Source: Fasciola hepatica (taxonomy: Eukaryota > Platyhelminthes > Trematoda > Plagiorchiida > Fasciolidae). Taken from it: DNA of 64,000 nt. Location of the stretch: positions 868,001-932,000 of the forward strand of contig CANUEZ040000140.1 in the NCBI GenBank assembly GCA_948099385.1, written 5' to 3'. The notes below the pieces were generated by a model, which was given only the letters and a program-made list of their open reading frames with translations, made no database searches and was not told the origin of the DNA. Positions within the stretch are counted from its first letter, which is position 1. Each line of letters opens with the position of its first letter. This document shows, one piece after another, positions 43,991 to 55,639 of the stretch. Position numbers and translations under genes: made by a program.

Positions 43991-44279
43991 GAAGTACGCA
44001 TGGCTGAAGATCAAAAACACCCTGCTGGACAAGCCCACACTCGAACTTGTATTGTGCACAATCGCATTGTACGTAAACATGCAGACGCGATAAAACAACA
44101 AGAAGTTCCATCAGTAACAATCGCCACATCCACCGCAGCTTGAATGAAGTTCAGGGTGTTTTGTGAATACGGCTTTCCTTGTTCTGTAAATATTCCAATC
44201 TTGGGATTGTTTCTGTTAAACTGGAATTTGAACTGGGATCTTTTACATCTGGTAAGAACTCAGAAAGATCAGAATTAGT

Positions 44280-45180
44280 ATCAACCGGACTACAACTGGA
44301 AGCAGGATAAAGGGTGATCTGATCTACGTCTTTGATGAATGAAGTCATCACTGAAATCCAAAATCTGAGGAAGTCTTTTCCCACGTTGCTTAATTACAAC
44401 GCCCATTGAGGGTCGAAAATAATTCCTTCCGTGGTAATTAACTTTCGAGTACTCCAGTTGCAGTAAATTAGTGCATGGTGTACGACTGTTGAACAGCCTC
44501 GCCGGCCTACGTCCCGCCGTTGAATGGACAGAACGGCGATAATGCATTAGGAGATTGTCCACAGTTCTCCCGAGTTCACTAGATGTTCCTGCATTTGTGG
44601 ATTTAATAGCACCCTCTACCATTCGCACAAACTTTTCGGCAATGTTAATGGACTGCGGGTGACGCGGAGAAGTTATAGCATGAGGGTAACCCATGGACTT
44701 TAATTAGTCTGTCACTTTTTGAGCAGTTAAACGACGCCCGTTATCGGTAGCCAGTGTATATAGTACTCCTTTCCTGTTGTATATCTTTCGAAGTGCAGCA
44801 ATGGTGAAACCGGAGCTCGGTAAAGAGTGCGATAAACCTATGGCCATTTGGAATAAGAATCGATGATAACGAGGACGTAGTACTTGTACAAGAATGGTCC
44901 GCAATAATCAGCATGAACTCTTTGCCAGGCCTCGCATGTTATGGACCATGGACTCCACTTGGAAGTTTGGGAATGAATTTTATGTACACGGTCGGTACAA
45001 CGTTTAGAAAACTGTCATAAGTCGCCGTTTGCTCCAGGCCGCCAATAGGCGAGTCTGGCCGGGGATGTAATTTTTTCAGTACCCAGGTGTCCGGAATGCA
45101 AATAAGTTGGAACGGCTGACCGCAATGTAGGTGGTAAAAAGATGCTTTCACTGAAACACAAAAGACCACCATCAGTCACT
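44280..45180 (-). pseudogene. Gypsy integrase of a second lineage
   Basis: Read on the minus strand: LHSGHLGTEKI (zinc-binding His pair), CEAWQRVHADYCGPFLYKYY (Asp 1), SYSKWP, FTIAALRKIYNRKGV, LATDNGRRLTAQKVTD (Asp 2), then SPRHPQSINIAEKFVRMVEG (Glu) and VVIKQRGKRLPQIL near the C-terminus. This layout is that of Mag-type or related Gypsy integrases. The 44,694-44,290 frame is open for 134 residues. The same lineage occurs at 53.4-56.9 kb on the plus strand. Confidence 0.78.
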
Positions 45181-45454
45181 GAAACTCCCTAGCGACGCTT
45201 GTACAACTCCGGGAACTGATGTTCACTATCCGCCTTCCAACTATGTCAAACGCAAGGCAAAGTGGTATGATAGTATTTTTTAGTTCCACGAACTAAATCG
45301 GATGGACTTAGAGGAGGTGACTGGGTTCACAAACCGTAAGAGGAAGTTTCCTCCGAAGTGGCGTAACGGGACAAATAGACCGCGTGAGAAGTAGTTTCTG
45401 CTTTACGATGTTAAACATCATAAGAATATGCGCTGAGAGCAAAATCCCACCGTT

Positions 45455-45600
45455 GAACCATGGCCGCGGATAACTTCACTATCGAAGAGTGTGAGTCTAT
45501 GATGGCATTCCTCTGTGTTGTTTCATTACTTCCTCGAATGCTTGTGCACAGCGACTGCGCGGGTACAATTTCGAACCGAGTTCCAGTTCAGTCGGTGTCC
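45455..45600 (+). repeat. Partial LTR of the second Gypsy lineage
   Basis: The words GGGTACAATTTCGAACCGAG and TTCCAGTTCAG match the presumed 3' LTR at 56,650-56,865 (GGTACAATTTCGAATCGAG). The block TGTGTTGTTTCATTACTTCCTCGAATG also matches there. It is in plus orientation, so it is not the 5' LTR of the minus-strand integrase beside it. Confidence 0.6.
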
Positions 45601-45854
45601 CGGATTATCCCTACCCAATACGTTTTTTCGAAATTGCGCCCCCACCTTAGCGACGAGCCAATCTGAAAAAGGATGAATTGATCTACCAATTTTATATTGA
45701 AATTTCTTCTCACAAATTGTGTATTGCGCACTCTGCATTCAAACCCGTGTATTAGTGCGGGGTATTGCATTCAAGCAATCGATGCTTTTGATGAGTTTCG
45801 TGTGAGGGGGTTAAAAATGTTGACATGAATTGCGCAGTCAAATATCAGTGTTAC

Positions 45855-46010
45855 CATTGCTGAGAGAAGTGCAACGCAACCAACTTTTGATACTGAATCC
45901 AACAGTCTCCCTTGGGAAAGTAAAGCTCACACGAAAGATCAGTCGGTGCTTTCAATGGTAAACTCAAAGACAGAACGTCACGATTGGCAACACGAAATTG
46001 CTATACCCAC
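45855..46010 (+). pseudogene. BEL/Pao family-2 pol scrap
   Basis: About 155 bp match 49,920-50,085 in inverse orientation (shared words CAACCAACTTTTGATAC, CAGTCTCCCTTGGGAAAGT and GACAGAACGTCACGATTGGC). In the family-2 element this is the start of the RT region. No frame is usable here. Confidence 0.7.
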
Positions 46011-46920
46011 GTAGTTTCTGTCTCAGTATGGCATAATCTGGCGGCATTCCTTGAAACAGCGCACTTACAGGCTTAATAGTTAGTTTCCATCGGACCTTTT
46101 ATCTACTAACGGCATTTTTGTGCACACCAACTTTTAGACCCTGCGTGGTTGAGTAAAGTGTACAATGACTGTTGTTTTTGTTACGTCTTACCGAACGGAC
46201 TTGGAGTAGCCTGTTGATGGATTCGAACGCTTTTTCCTTCCTACTGTGGGAGCAATGAAGTTCGGTTGAAAACCCATCAATTTTCATCGTTGTTTGTTGG
46301 TCTGCGACGAAGAAGGTGTGCATCCTTTGTGAGCACTAACGATGTCAGTCAAGCGCGTAATAAAAATGATGCATATGACGTACGAGGAACTACTAATGCA
46401 ACAGTATTGTGGCCAAGGTTTAGGTAAAATCGTGATATGTGCGTATCATGATGGTGGTGAATGTGACCTACGCGTAGGGTGGAACGTATACTAAATAACG
46501 TGAAAATAATAACGGATTACTCCCCTAACCGACATCAGAAAGCATGGAAGATGTGCACGTGAAAGTGCAGGTATATGTACACAAGTCTATGACTAATAGA
46601 ATGCGTGTGTGTATGTAATCCTCTGTAACATATATCGGTATTGATGACGCTAACGATAATTCTTCCTCAACACGAGGTTCACTTTCAGTACCGTCCCAGT
46701 TCTGTTTGCTGTTGCTCAACTGCCAAACATACCTAAGACGCGATGGCAGGCCGCGGGTTTATTGTGCCCTATCTGTGAATGGAAGTTTTTAGTTAGATGT
46801 GCAGCCGGAATGATATGCGCAACTGACCGACCAATTCAGTTCAGGTACCGGCTTCTGCACCATGTGCTGGTAGTTTGTACGGCCACCTACACGGTTGGTT
46901 TTCTAAGGGTTGAAATGTTG
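46011..46920. other. Unassigned stretch
   Basis: No recognisable motif; short frames only. Confidence 0.35.
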
Positions 46921-47165
46921 ATAGATATATATGTATATGTATGTGTGCGTGTATACATATAAGTATGTATACACGCATGCAGTATTGTATATGCATATAT
47001 TTATATATATACGTATATATCTACGTATATACACATGTGCACACGTACATAAATGTATGTATATATGTATTTAATTTATATATATGTTTACAAATATATA
47101 TAAATATTTATATATACATATATATACATATATATGCATGCACGTACATATATATATATATGCTG
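46921..47165. repeat. TA/TG/CA-rich alternating low-complexity tract
   Basis: About 245 bases made almost only of TATA, TGTA, CATA and ACGT steps, i.e. alternating pyrimidine-purine. A smaller tract follows at ~47,306-47,345. Frames here are chance products rich in Tyr and Ile. Confidence 0.85.
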
Positions 47166-47936
47166 GTTTTATGCAAATTCCGCGAATTTTCCTCATGCAA
47201 ATGCTGCATACACGCTACTGATCGCATTGTACATAGTAAGTTATCTTATTGGACTAAGCTTCCATAAGTACAACGATTGCGATCGTATGACTTCTAGTAC
47301 GTGTCGCATATATGTGTATATATATATATGAACATGATACATATTGCTCACATTAAAGCCACTGATCCCTAAATGGAAAGGGGCGGATGCACAACTACGA
47401 ACACGTTATTATATGCATATGTACCGGTCCCAGGTATGTTCCGTAGCTGTTTCTATCCTCTGGCGCTCACATCAGTCCGTAACAGGCTTGCTGGTATTTC
47501 AAACGATAACATGGCTGCTCCATCAGATGCTGCGAGTTTCCCATTACCACTTATTACGCATTTCAGTCAACCCACGCAAAACGGCATGCCGTGGGGTACG
47601 AAGACGACTAACCTGACCCGCAGTTAAGCAACTCTAGTACCTGATATATACTGGTAACTGCACCCGTCCAGCGTTGGTATAAACACAAGTAAGCACCGAC
47701 TTCTAGCTAACGAAACATCCTACAGCCAATTCTATTGGACAGATGGTACAACCACTGACGTTACACGGCAGCCATCGGTAGAAAGAACCCAACGGTCTCT
47801 ACTCCGAAACTGACGCACTCCACCCCCCATTATGAAATAAAACGCCATTCCGACTGCATCCATCAACCGTCGCACTACAACGCTCCGTTGTTGCGCACGC
47901 GAAAGAAGACTCGCGTAGCAAAAATCTCAGCGAAGG
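47166..47936. other. Unassigned stretch
   Basis: No domain recognised. It ends where the family-2 LTR begins. Confidence 0.35.
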
Positions 47937-48087
47937 ATTTTAAGTGAGTTCTGGCAAATCGAGCAACGCGTGGCCAATTCAAACGAATCCCAAAACCAGA
48001 ACGAGATTGATCCGTAGTTTCTACGGTACTGAATTGAAATTCACAAACGATACAAATATATGCAAACCTTCCTATATCCGGCTGATT

Positions 48088-48304
48088 CACTACTATTGCC
48101 GCCGTTGACTTGAAATCAATTAGTGTTCGCCGTGTGTTCTTTGCTCGTTTTGATTCATTAAAACTCTCGGCAGCCTTATTCCATTGTTACCGTGATTTGC
48201 TAATCTCTCCTTCAATTTTGTGAAATTTTCCATTTCATTCAGTGATATTGTAAACTCTGATCATGCTTACATGCGTGCTTCTTGACCACGGTCCAGAAAT
48301 ATAC

Positions 48305-48346
<42 letters not shown>
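48088..48346. mobile_element. Insertion with (ATT)n tail inside the LTR
   Basis: This ~255-bp block is absent from the other two family-2 LTRs and ends in a perfect ATT array. A simple-sequence tail is typical of 3' ends of non-LTR retrotransposons or SINEs, so a 5'-truncated copy in plus orientation is likely. No coding block was recognised and I could not define a target duplication. Confidence 0.5.
48306..48345. repeat. (ATT)n microsatellite
   Basis: 40 bases of perfect ATT repeat. Confidence 0.95.
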
Positions 48347-48569
48347 GTGTGCGGCCAAATAGACTCCACAGTTAAACCCAAAGGTTCAAAGCCCTGTGGC
48401 TCAAGCATGACAGCAGAAATGGTTCAAGGCCAAATTAGAATGTCTTACGTGGATAAACAAACGTGAAAAATGTGGTCTATGGACGAGCTTTTCAAATTAA
48501 TGTCTTACATAGTCAAATTCACGAAGCATGTAGAACATTTGAAAGGATTTCCAGTATTTGTTCTTTACA

Positions 48570-49981
48570 CCGCCGGCCAAAATCCTTCCGCGAATATAGT
48601 TGTCTATGGTTCAAGGTGGGGTCATAATTCTCACCCTACCTACCTATCATTTATTGTCAGTGCCTGTGCTTACTAACTTCCTGTGTTAGCTGAGCGTAAA
48701 ATGGGTTTCCGCCGTAGTCACCATTTGCACACTCCATAATGAATCAATTTCAAATCCTGCTGCACAAATTGAGATTGGCATATTCATCAGGAGACCGACG
48801 CACACAGTTGGACGCACGATGAAAACGAAGGCTTTGCAGGGTAAAACATTGCTCTGCATGAGCTTAGTCTACGTACCTCAAGAAGTAAACTATTGCAGCA
48901 AATGGCTATACTAAGTTTGTTTGCAAATGTAAACGCAGAAGTATAACGTAGATGCAGCGCTCAAGTGACAATGAGATATCGCGTATAAATGAAACAGTGG
49001 AATTACATAAAACTAATGCACCAGATTTTCCGAAAGAACTGAAGACAGATTTCTGATTATGAGTAAGTTTCGGAAACAAATATACAAAGGACAGTATCGA
49101 AACACACATGAACAAGGAAATTGGCTGAATACTGACACCTATCAGAGTACGTCAGAGTGTTTCTGTGTCCAAATATGTGACAAATATTACTGTATAAAAT
49201 GTGAATAAATGTTCTTCTTCAAAGGCAGGAATAATTTCACAATGTGCTCACAGCTAATAGGCCTCACTTGAACTGTTTAAGTGAAATCTTGGTGAGTTTT
49301 TCCTTTTCACCTCTGTTTACGCTGGATAAAAACTGGAACCCAGTACATTTTGCAACTATTCACAGAAAAAATGGGTCGAGTTTAATAGTTGTAGAGCATG
49401 AGATGGAATAAAATGCTGAGTAACTCGGCGCTAGGGGATCTGCAAACTACTTCATCCTTTGTATGTAGTTTTGAGCTCGAACCATCAACATTTCATTGCT
49501 GTTTCCTGTTACGAGTGGAATAACTCTCTGATGTTTCGAACACGCTTTTTGTTTCCTCCGTTTCCTGTAACGTAACACAACTGTAGGATATGTCCAATGT
49601 GCGGGGCTCAGTTCCATCGTGGTACAGTCCCTTTTAGTATTGTTGCTACCTTAAAATCCAATAACAGTGCAGTCATTTTGAGTTCATTTATAGATACTGA
49701 CTTCAGCTCAGTGATTTTTGTTTTGGCAAAGGATACTTCATTTCTCCGCCGGCCATGCAGTTACACCCAGGTACCGTACACTGCCACTAGGTCGACCAAC
49801 TCCAAGCTGCTTTGCGCGACCTGTCGGTGTTCAAATTTCAACTGGGTTTCCCAAAAGTGTCCTACCTTGAGATACTTCAAACGTCTCCGAGCAACTTCTC
49901 CGTTTCTTGATAAGTGGTTTGATTGTGGTCGCTTGGGTATAGCAACTTCGTGTTGCCAATCGTGACGTTCTGTCTTTTAGT
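48570..49981. other. Internal region of the family-2 element, mostly unreadable
   Basis: It lies between the family-2 3' LTR and the RT start on the minus strand, where RT, RNase H and integrase should be. I found none of their motifs, so most of pol is deleted or replaced. The plus-strand frame 49,597-49,965 has no known motif. Confidence 0.4.
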
Positions 49982-51772
49982 TCACCATTGAAAGCACCGA
50001 TTGATCTTCCGAGTGAACTTTACTTTCCCAAGGGAGACTGTTGGATTCTGTATCAAAAGTTGGTTGCGTTCCACATGGGCACTTCTCTGGGCAATTTCTA
50101 AGCAATTTACCGATGCTGATTTTTGACCTTCATTCGTCAGGGGTCCAAGGAGTGTCCAGCCAAGTATCGTTCGCGTAGCGTATGACTCTTTTCGATTGCT
50201 TATGCTCAGTTCAGGCACCCAATGAGCTCCTGGTAAATTGCATCCAATTAGTACACCAACGTGAGGCCTAGAACCTCTTCGATCACTATGTCCTTGACAT
50301 CAGACCATTTCTTGGCGATCAATCCAATGGAATCGGCTGGCCCCTTTGGTAAACTGTCCATTGCAAAGGCTTCCGAAACTTCTACGGCCCCTCCACCAGC
50401 TGAAGATGTTAACTGCAGGGCCGGCCTCATAGAGTTGTAAACGTGGCCCCCTGCAATCGCGCTGATAGTGAGTGAGGTAGGGTGGACGACTAGTTTACAG
50501 CTTCCTACAAGCTCGCGCGCAATCAGCGAGGCATCCGACCCCATGTCCAAAAATGCATTGACCCTGCTCAGTCCTTTAGGTGTCATGATGCCGACAGGTA
50601 CGATGCCTACTCTCGCCGGCTTCAAATCATCATGTCCCGTTTAACAGACAATTCTGGGTTCATCCGGCTGAATAGTCCTATTGTTGAGAGGGTCATATAG
50701 TAATTGGTGACGATTGCCCAAGTATCCGTCCTGGTTACATTTCACTCCTAAGCTGCATTTAGAAGGTCAATGAGAGTTGTTCGAACACATAAAGCATGAG
50801 CCAATTCTTTTTGCTGCGCACCACGGATCGCGTACACTCAGCCCATGAAAGGTCTAACAGTCTGTTAACCGATGCAGGGAGTGGCATAGCTAGCATTCAT
50901 TCGATCTCCCGGTCGCTCGGCTTATCATGTGCGTGTTATCCAAATACTGGATTCGGTTACAGTCCTTCCCTACAATTTGTGCAGAGGCTGGTTCAGTTAG
51001 CGCCAGCCTGCATATCTCCAGTATAATTTGTCCAAATCGGCTGTTGGCTATATGGGACTGACGATCTTTGAACTCCGTCAAATCGTTGAAAGTAGATTTT
51101 CGCTCAAGCATATCCATTTTTTCAGCTTCCTCTGCTCACCGGCCCTGTAAATTAATAAGTATACATTTGACAATGCATTCATGTGTGTGCGAAGCATTCA
51201 GATCAGACTGGTATTCTACGTGCTCTAGTGCCACACTGCAACTCTGCATTTTTATCACCAACATTTGACGCTAATTCAGAATCGCCCTCCGTCCTTTTCG
51301 CCTCCAATAAAACACCATCAGTCACGCTTCTAACCACCCTGAATGGTTATCCGAGGAAGTCTTTCAGGATCCTGCGTGCCTTGATATACCCCTCTGGTGA
51401 GTAAAGCATGGCGCAGCCTTCGATAGCACTTTCGGCCCTCCCACGACAGCAATGTAATAAACGCAAAATCAATTGCCCAGGATCTGCAACCTTTCACCCA
51501 ACACAGTTTTCGAATTGCTTCATGAATAAACAGTATTGTTTGGGGTGCCCGTCGAAAGGGGCGAGCTCCACTCTCGGCAGGTCGAAGTCAAAATCCTCGG
51601 TAGTTTCAGGCAGTCTCAAGGCTTTATGTTCGCCGATCACACAGCCGCTTCGACGTTGACATCGTGAACTACATGGATATTTTGCTGGCCTGCTGAGACC
51701 AGTTCCTTGTTTAAGAGGCTCTGATATCTTTCTGGATAACTGCAGCTCGTTCTCTAATTCCACCACTCCCAT
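49982..51772 (-). pseudogene. BEL/Pao family-2 gag-protease-RT start, decayed
   Basis: Gag: DLPRVELAPFDGHPKQYCLF (51,772-51,494) and FNDLTEFKDRQSHIANSRFG (51,117-50,890), both aligned with E2. Protease: the frame 50,625-50,248 reads VGIMTPKGLSRVNAFLDMGS, where the active-site triplet DSG is DMG. Beyond it ATRTILGWTLLGPL (50,218-49,982) is the block that precedes the RT (E2: VRTALGWMLYGPV). The frames between these are interrupted by stops. This is a separate BEL/Pao family, distinct from E1-E3 in both LTR and protein. Confidence 0.8.
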
Positions 51773-51982
51773 TCTGTAAGTACTAATATCAGCAAACTAA
51801 CCGTGGTTAGAAATATATGACCTGGCACTGACCGAACTAGTAGACAGCTTTATTCAGGGAATCAGTAACACCCAAACCATCTTCGGAGACTTCCTTGTTC
51901 CATTTCTGTTGTCTCACGAGGTCCTTGCTTCCTCTTCTGGAAACTTCCAATGAGTTTTCTTGCCCAGGTTTCATTTGAGCAC

Positions 51983-52341
51983 TGTAAGTCAATTCTCGCA
52001 AATCGAGCAACGCGTGGCCAATTCAAACGAATCCCAAAACCAGAACGAGATTGATTCGTAGTTTCTACGGTACTGAATTGAAGTTCACAAACGATACAAA
52101 TATATGCAACCCTCAAGTGCGCGGCCAAATAGACTCCACAGTAAAGCCCAAAAGGTTCAAAGCCCTGTGGCTCAAGCATGACAGCAGAAATGGTTCAAGG
52201 CCAAATTCGAATGTCTTACGTGGATAAACAAACGTGAAAAAATGTGCTGTATGGATGAACGTTTCAAAGTAACATTAGGCGTAGTCAAATTCGCAAAGCA
52301 CGTAGAGCACTTGAAAGGATTTTCAGTACTAATTCTTTACA
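51983..52341 (-). repeat. BEL/Pao family-2 LTR (5' LTR)
   Basis: 359 bp from TGTAAGTCAATTC to AATTCTTTACA. It lies upstream of the family-2 gag on the minus strand and matches 47,937-48,569 closely (a handful of differences) and 12,419-12,777 more distantly. Confidence 0.82.
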
Positions 52342-53415
52342 TGGATGACAAAAGCACCTGAAGACAACATTTCTCGGTAATAGACGCAAAAAAGCGGCAT
52401 ATGGATCCCGGTTTCGCATCCTCTCATTCTTTGGCCGTCTATCATTAGGCCAGCAATGACATGCACACGATAATCTCCAAAGGTAGCATTGCAAATGTGC
52501 CAAACGCTTACAGGGACGGCATTTGATGAACTTGTAGTGATCTCGATCGTTCTAAGAGAATGGCTGTTTTCTACACATCATTTTGGATCTACTTTCTCTA
52601 CGATCTTTTCTGACGTTTGACATCGACCTCATTGCGTTGTTCAGTTGCGTACATTTCACTGGGCTGACTTTTCCGAGGTTTCCGTCGACCTCGTTTTGAA
52701 TCATATTCGCTTTCGGTCGTTTGCCGATTGTACACGCTCGCTGTTCGCTTTCCGCTCAGCCGTTGCCTTCGTTTTCCTTGCGGTGTATCTCTCGTATCGG
52801 TGCTGTTTCGGTGCCACTATACATAGAATACTCCTTGCATCTATAAACCGACTTGCGTCGTCTCTATCCGTCCGACAGAGGGGATACCGTTTGTATTTCG
52901 CTGCTGGACACAATAGAAGACACATTCACCAGCAGCCTACGAAGGTCCTCTATAAACTCGTTTCCGGGCTAACTCATTGGTCCGTGAATTGCAAGAGCGG
53001 AAACGCAAGCCGGTCGTGGGATCCGTAGCTGAATGCTTCAAAACCAGGTACCATTGGCCGAGTCCCGGCTAAATCGCCCACGGAATAACTGACAACCCGC
53101 AAACCGAAATGCACAAGCTGCATCGCCTAAGTGGAGTGCGGCACCTGCGCGTCAGTTTATATACGACAGCTGCTCCAATCAAATGTACCGAGCGGGTCGA
53201 CCAATTACCTGAAAGAAACTTACCAACACTTGATCGATACAAATAATTTTCACCCAGTATTTAATAACTCCAGAGTCGCGAGTGATAACACAATCCACAT
53301 GCAGTTGAGGATCCTATGAACCACAAAGGAAATAGCGAGAAATCCATCAGTGCGTAACGACTGTTGCACCCAAGCCCGGGTAGGAACAATCAGTAGTTTT
53401 AGATCAGCCGGTGTT
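52342..53415. other. Unassigned stretch
   Basis: The plus-strand frame 52,645-53,028 (127 codons, Phe/Arg-rich) has no motif I know. This stretch may include the left part of a decayed LTR of the following Gypsy, but no second copy is present to prove it. Confidence 0.35.
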
Positions 53416-53799
53416 CTCATTCCTTCCGTGCGTTTGGTTTGTGTCGGAGCGTTTACTGCGTTCGTTGCGATAGTACTAGTTCTCGAGTGCAGGCACCAAT
53501 CATAACATCGGCCGTCGCAGTCAGTTTCAATAATGGATGTCTGTAGCTTGGAAGCTCTAAATGTTAACAGCCTTGCCCGGAGGGGTTGAGGATTGCATGG
53601 AACGCTGTAGAGTGTGGTGTTTGACTCGCTAATCTCTGGATTCTGTGGAGAAACCTGTGCAATCCTTGACATTCCTTGGAAGGGATACACATTCCCCCTT
53701 GAGGACTCTTGCTTTTCCGAGTGTGCCAGAGTCTTTGCCCTGCGAATCCTTGAAGGCGTTGCTTCTGCAGCATTTTTAACCTGCGAATTTCGAATCTCC

Positions 53800-54300
53800 T
53801 GAAATGGCAAAGTTTCACTCACTGTGGTTGGGAACACAGGCCACCAAATGCAACTTAGGTGGTCAACTCGAGGCGCTATTACGGAACAAATTACCTGCTG
53901 GTATCAACTCTCCGGAGCTGCAACAAAGACTTCTCCTCCACGAGTGTACTTTCCAATCCGCCGGACTTCTTGGTGAGCAACATAAAGAAGCTCGTGGCGC
54001 TGCTAATAAAGAGACCCCACTTTTTACAGCGCGAAAAATCAGAAATTCTCTCCAAATCCGCTATCGAGACAAGTGGAGCACATTCCTCCAGACAGTCAAC
54101 TTGGCCAAAGTTTCCGCTCCCGACCAGTTTAGTCAAATAAGCAGCGGAAAGCTTGCAATTCTTATGGCCAGAAACATTCTCGATTGGCCTCTAGATTGTG
54201 TAATGCGAAGAGTCATAATTGTGGTCAAGTGGGTCACATTCAATCCGCATGTAGAAGTAAAAAGACAGGCTTCACTGCAATTCTGTCCAACAACTGTCAA
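53800..54300 (+). pseudogene. Gypsy (lineage 2) gag end and zinc knuckle
   Basis: The frame starting 53,804 reads CNLGGQLEALLRNKLPAGIN and SPELQQRLLLHECTFQSA, the C-terminal half of a Gag of this lineage (usual CNLGDQLE-x-QLRDRLVAGIN). In another frame CNAKSHNCGQVGHIQSAC near 54,200-54,255 is a zinc knuckle in which one Cys is displaced. Frameshifts separate the two. Confidence 0.68.
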
Positions 54301-54389
54301 TAACCTCCAGATTTCCAGTCTCCGGACTTATCTGTTGTTAGTCCCGAAGACTCCCGTTACTTTACCCGCTTGTTTATGGTTATTCATTC

Positions 54390-54681
54390 ATTTCGACATT
54401 TGTTCATCATGGACTCCGGCTGTGTTGATCCATTTATTTCTCAGAAGGTTTTTCAGAGAATTGTTCCTCCTGTAGAGCTCCAACCCACATCTATTTCAGT
54501 TAAAGGTATGACTGTTCACCCGTTACATGTGCTTGGTTCATGTGAGGTGTTTCTTACCGATGAGCAATCCAATACCCATAGGTGTTCTTTTCTTGTAATT
54601 GACAATGGCATTTTCATCATCGGCTTGAACTCCATGAGTCGTTTGTGCTCCATTAAACTTTCTGTGCGATTCCGTGGTTAA
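54390..54681 (+). pseudogene. Gypsy (lineage 2) aspartic protease
   Basis: An open stretch within the 54,370-54,681 frame: FIMDSGCVDPFISQKVFQ (DSG active site), then a hydrophobic block NGIFIIGLNSMSRL matching the flap-to-C-terminal part. Upstream and downstream frames are interrupted, so it is a remnant although the motif is intact. Confidence 0.65.
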
Positions 54682-54749
54682 TCCTTGGTAGTTCTCAAGT
54701 TTCTGGAGGTATCAAGGTGGATCCTGTGCATCTCGAGGTTGCCGGGTCT

Positions 54750-55450
54750 TTTATTTTTACAAAACACCGTATTATTCCTCTGGGACTTAGTGATCCTGTG
54801 AAAAAGGTGTTAGTCGATTTGGTTCATTAAGGATAATTGACGCCGGTGAGTTATTCAACAAGGGCCACTAGGTTCTCCTCAGTGTTACTCTAGATCTATT
54901 TCCAGTTTTGCCACTAAAACCGCACCCTTATTCTGTCTTCTCTCTTCCAGCAGACTTTCCAGTAGTCTTCGGTGCATGAACAAAGCTTACGTGGTTTGTT
55001 ACCGTTTTTGTCAACTAATAATGTACTTCGCGCGTTTTCTCCTCACGCATTCTCCATTATTATTAAGGAAGCCCCCCCTAGCGGCATTGGCTCCGTGCCA
55101 GAACAAGAGAATCGTCCAGCTTTGCGCATTTCTCGCAGACTCAGTGCCACTGAAAGCGAATATTCACAAACGCAAAGTGAGGCAGTGGCTTTTTATTTGG
55201 CCTTTACTTGTCTGCGCAAGCACTTGCTCTGTACTCACTTCACCGTTACTACTAATTATGAAGCGTTGAAGTTTATCTATAATCCCCACCGGTCATTGGC
55301 TAAGTCCTCGGCAGCCAAGGTTTAGTTCTGGAGTGTTTCTTCACCGGCAAACTCCTATGACATTCACCATTGCAAAGCACAATCCATTCCACAAGCGGAC
55401 CACTTGTCTCGCTACTTCGAAGAACCTTCTACTGCTGGCTATTTGCTTAT
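54750..55450 (+). pseudogene. Gypsy (lineage 2) RT start fused to RNase H
   Basis: KHRIIPLGLSDPVKKVLVDL (54,765-54,830) is the block just before the RT palm. From 55,070 the sequence is RNase H: GIGSVPEQENRPALRISRRL, SATESEYSQTQSEAVAFYLA (Glu block), THFTVTTNYEALKFIYNPHR (usual TDHEALKF; Asp-His lost) and QADHLSRYFEE. The RT palm with its YxDD box is absent, so ~600 bp or more have been deleted. Confidence 0.72.
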
Positions 55451-55639
55451 GTGACCACTACCCGTTAGCAGACCTGATCTGGTTCGTGAAACGAGGAAGT
55501 ACTACCATGCCATCATGTCTTGTGTTCAACTTGGATTGCGAGCAAATGTCCGGCGTAGAATTCCTGAGCTTTATGGACGACGAGAAGGAATTTTGGTGGC
55601 TTGTGATGGTATCTAGTATTGCAATGACAGAAGCATCGC

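Larger units (their letters stand above)
41254..44130 (-). mobile_element. Gypsy (CsRn1-like) pol fragment, second copy
   Basis: RT, RNase H and integrase of the same family as the element at 6,908-9,365, read on the minus strand from about 43,990 to 41,315. No LTRs or gag of its own were found. The right limit near 44,130 is where the homology meets another Gypsy fragment. RT and integrase both contain frameshifts, stops and catalytic changes. Confidence 0.85.
47937..48569 (-). repeat. BEL/Pao family-2 LTR with an internal insertion (3' LTR)
   Basis: Both halves match the 359-bp LTR at 51,983-52,341 with few differences: 47,945-48,085 and 48,347-48,569. About 255 bp are inserted in the middle. 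Directly outside its right end stands CCGCCGGCCAAAATCC, the complement of a polypurine tract like that of E2, so this is the 3' LTR of the minus-strand family-2 element. The left edge is approximate. Confidence 0.75.

Noticed and set aside
52645..53028. A 127-codon Phe/Arg-rich open frame
   Set aside because: No motif recognised; the region may be LTR sequence of the next Gypsy, and no second copy supports coding.
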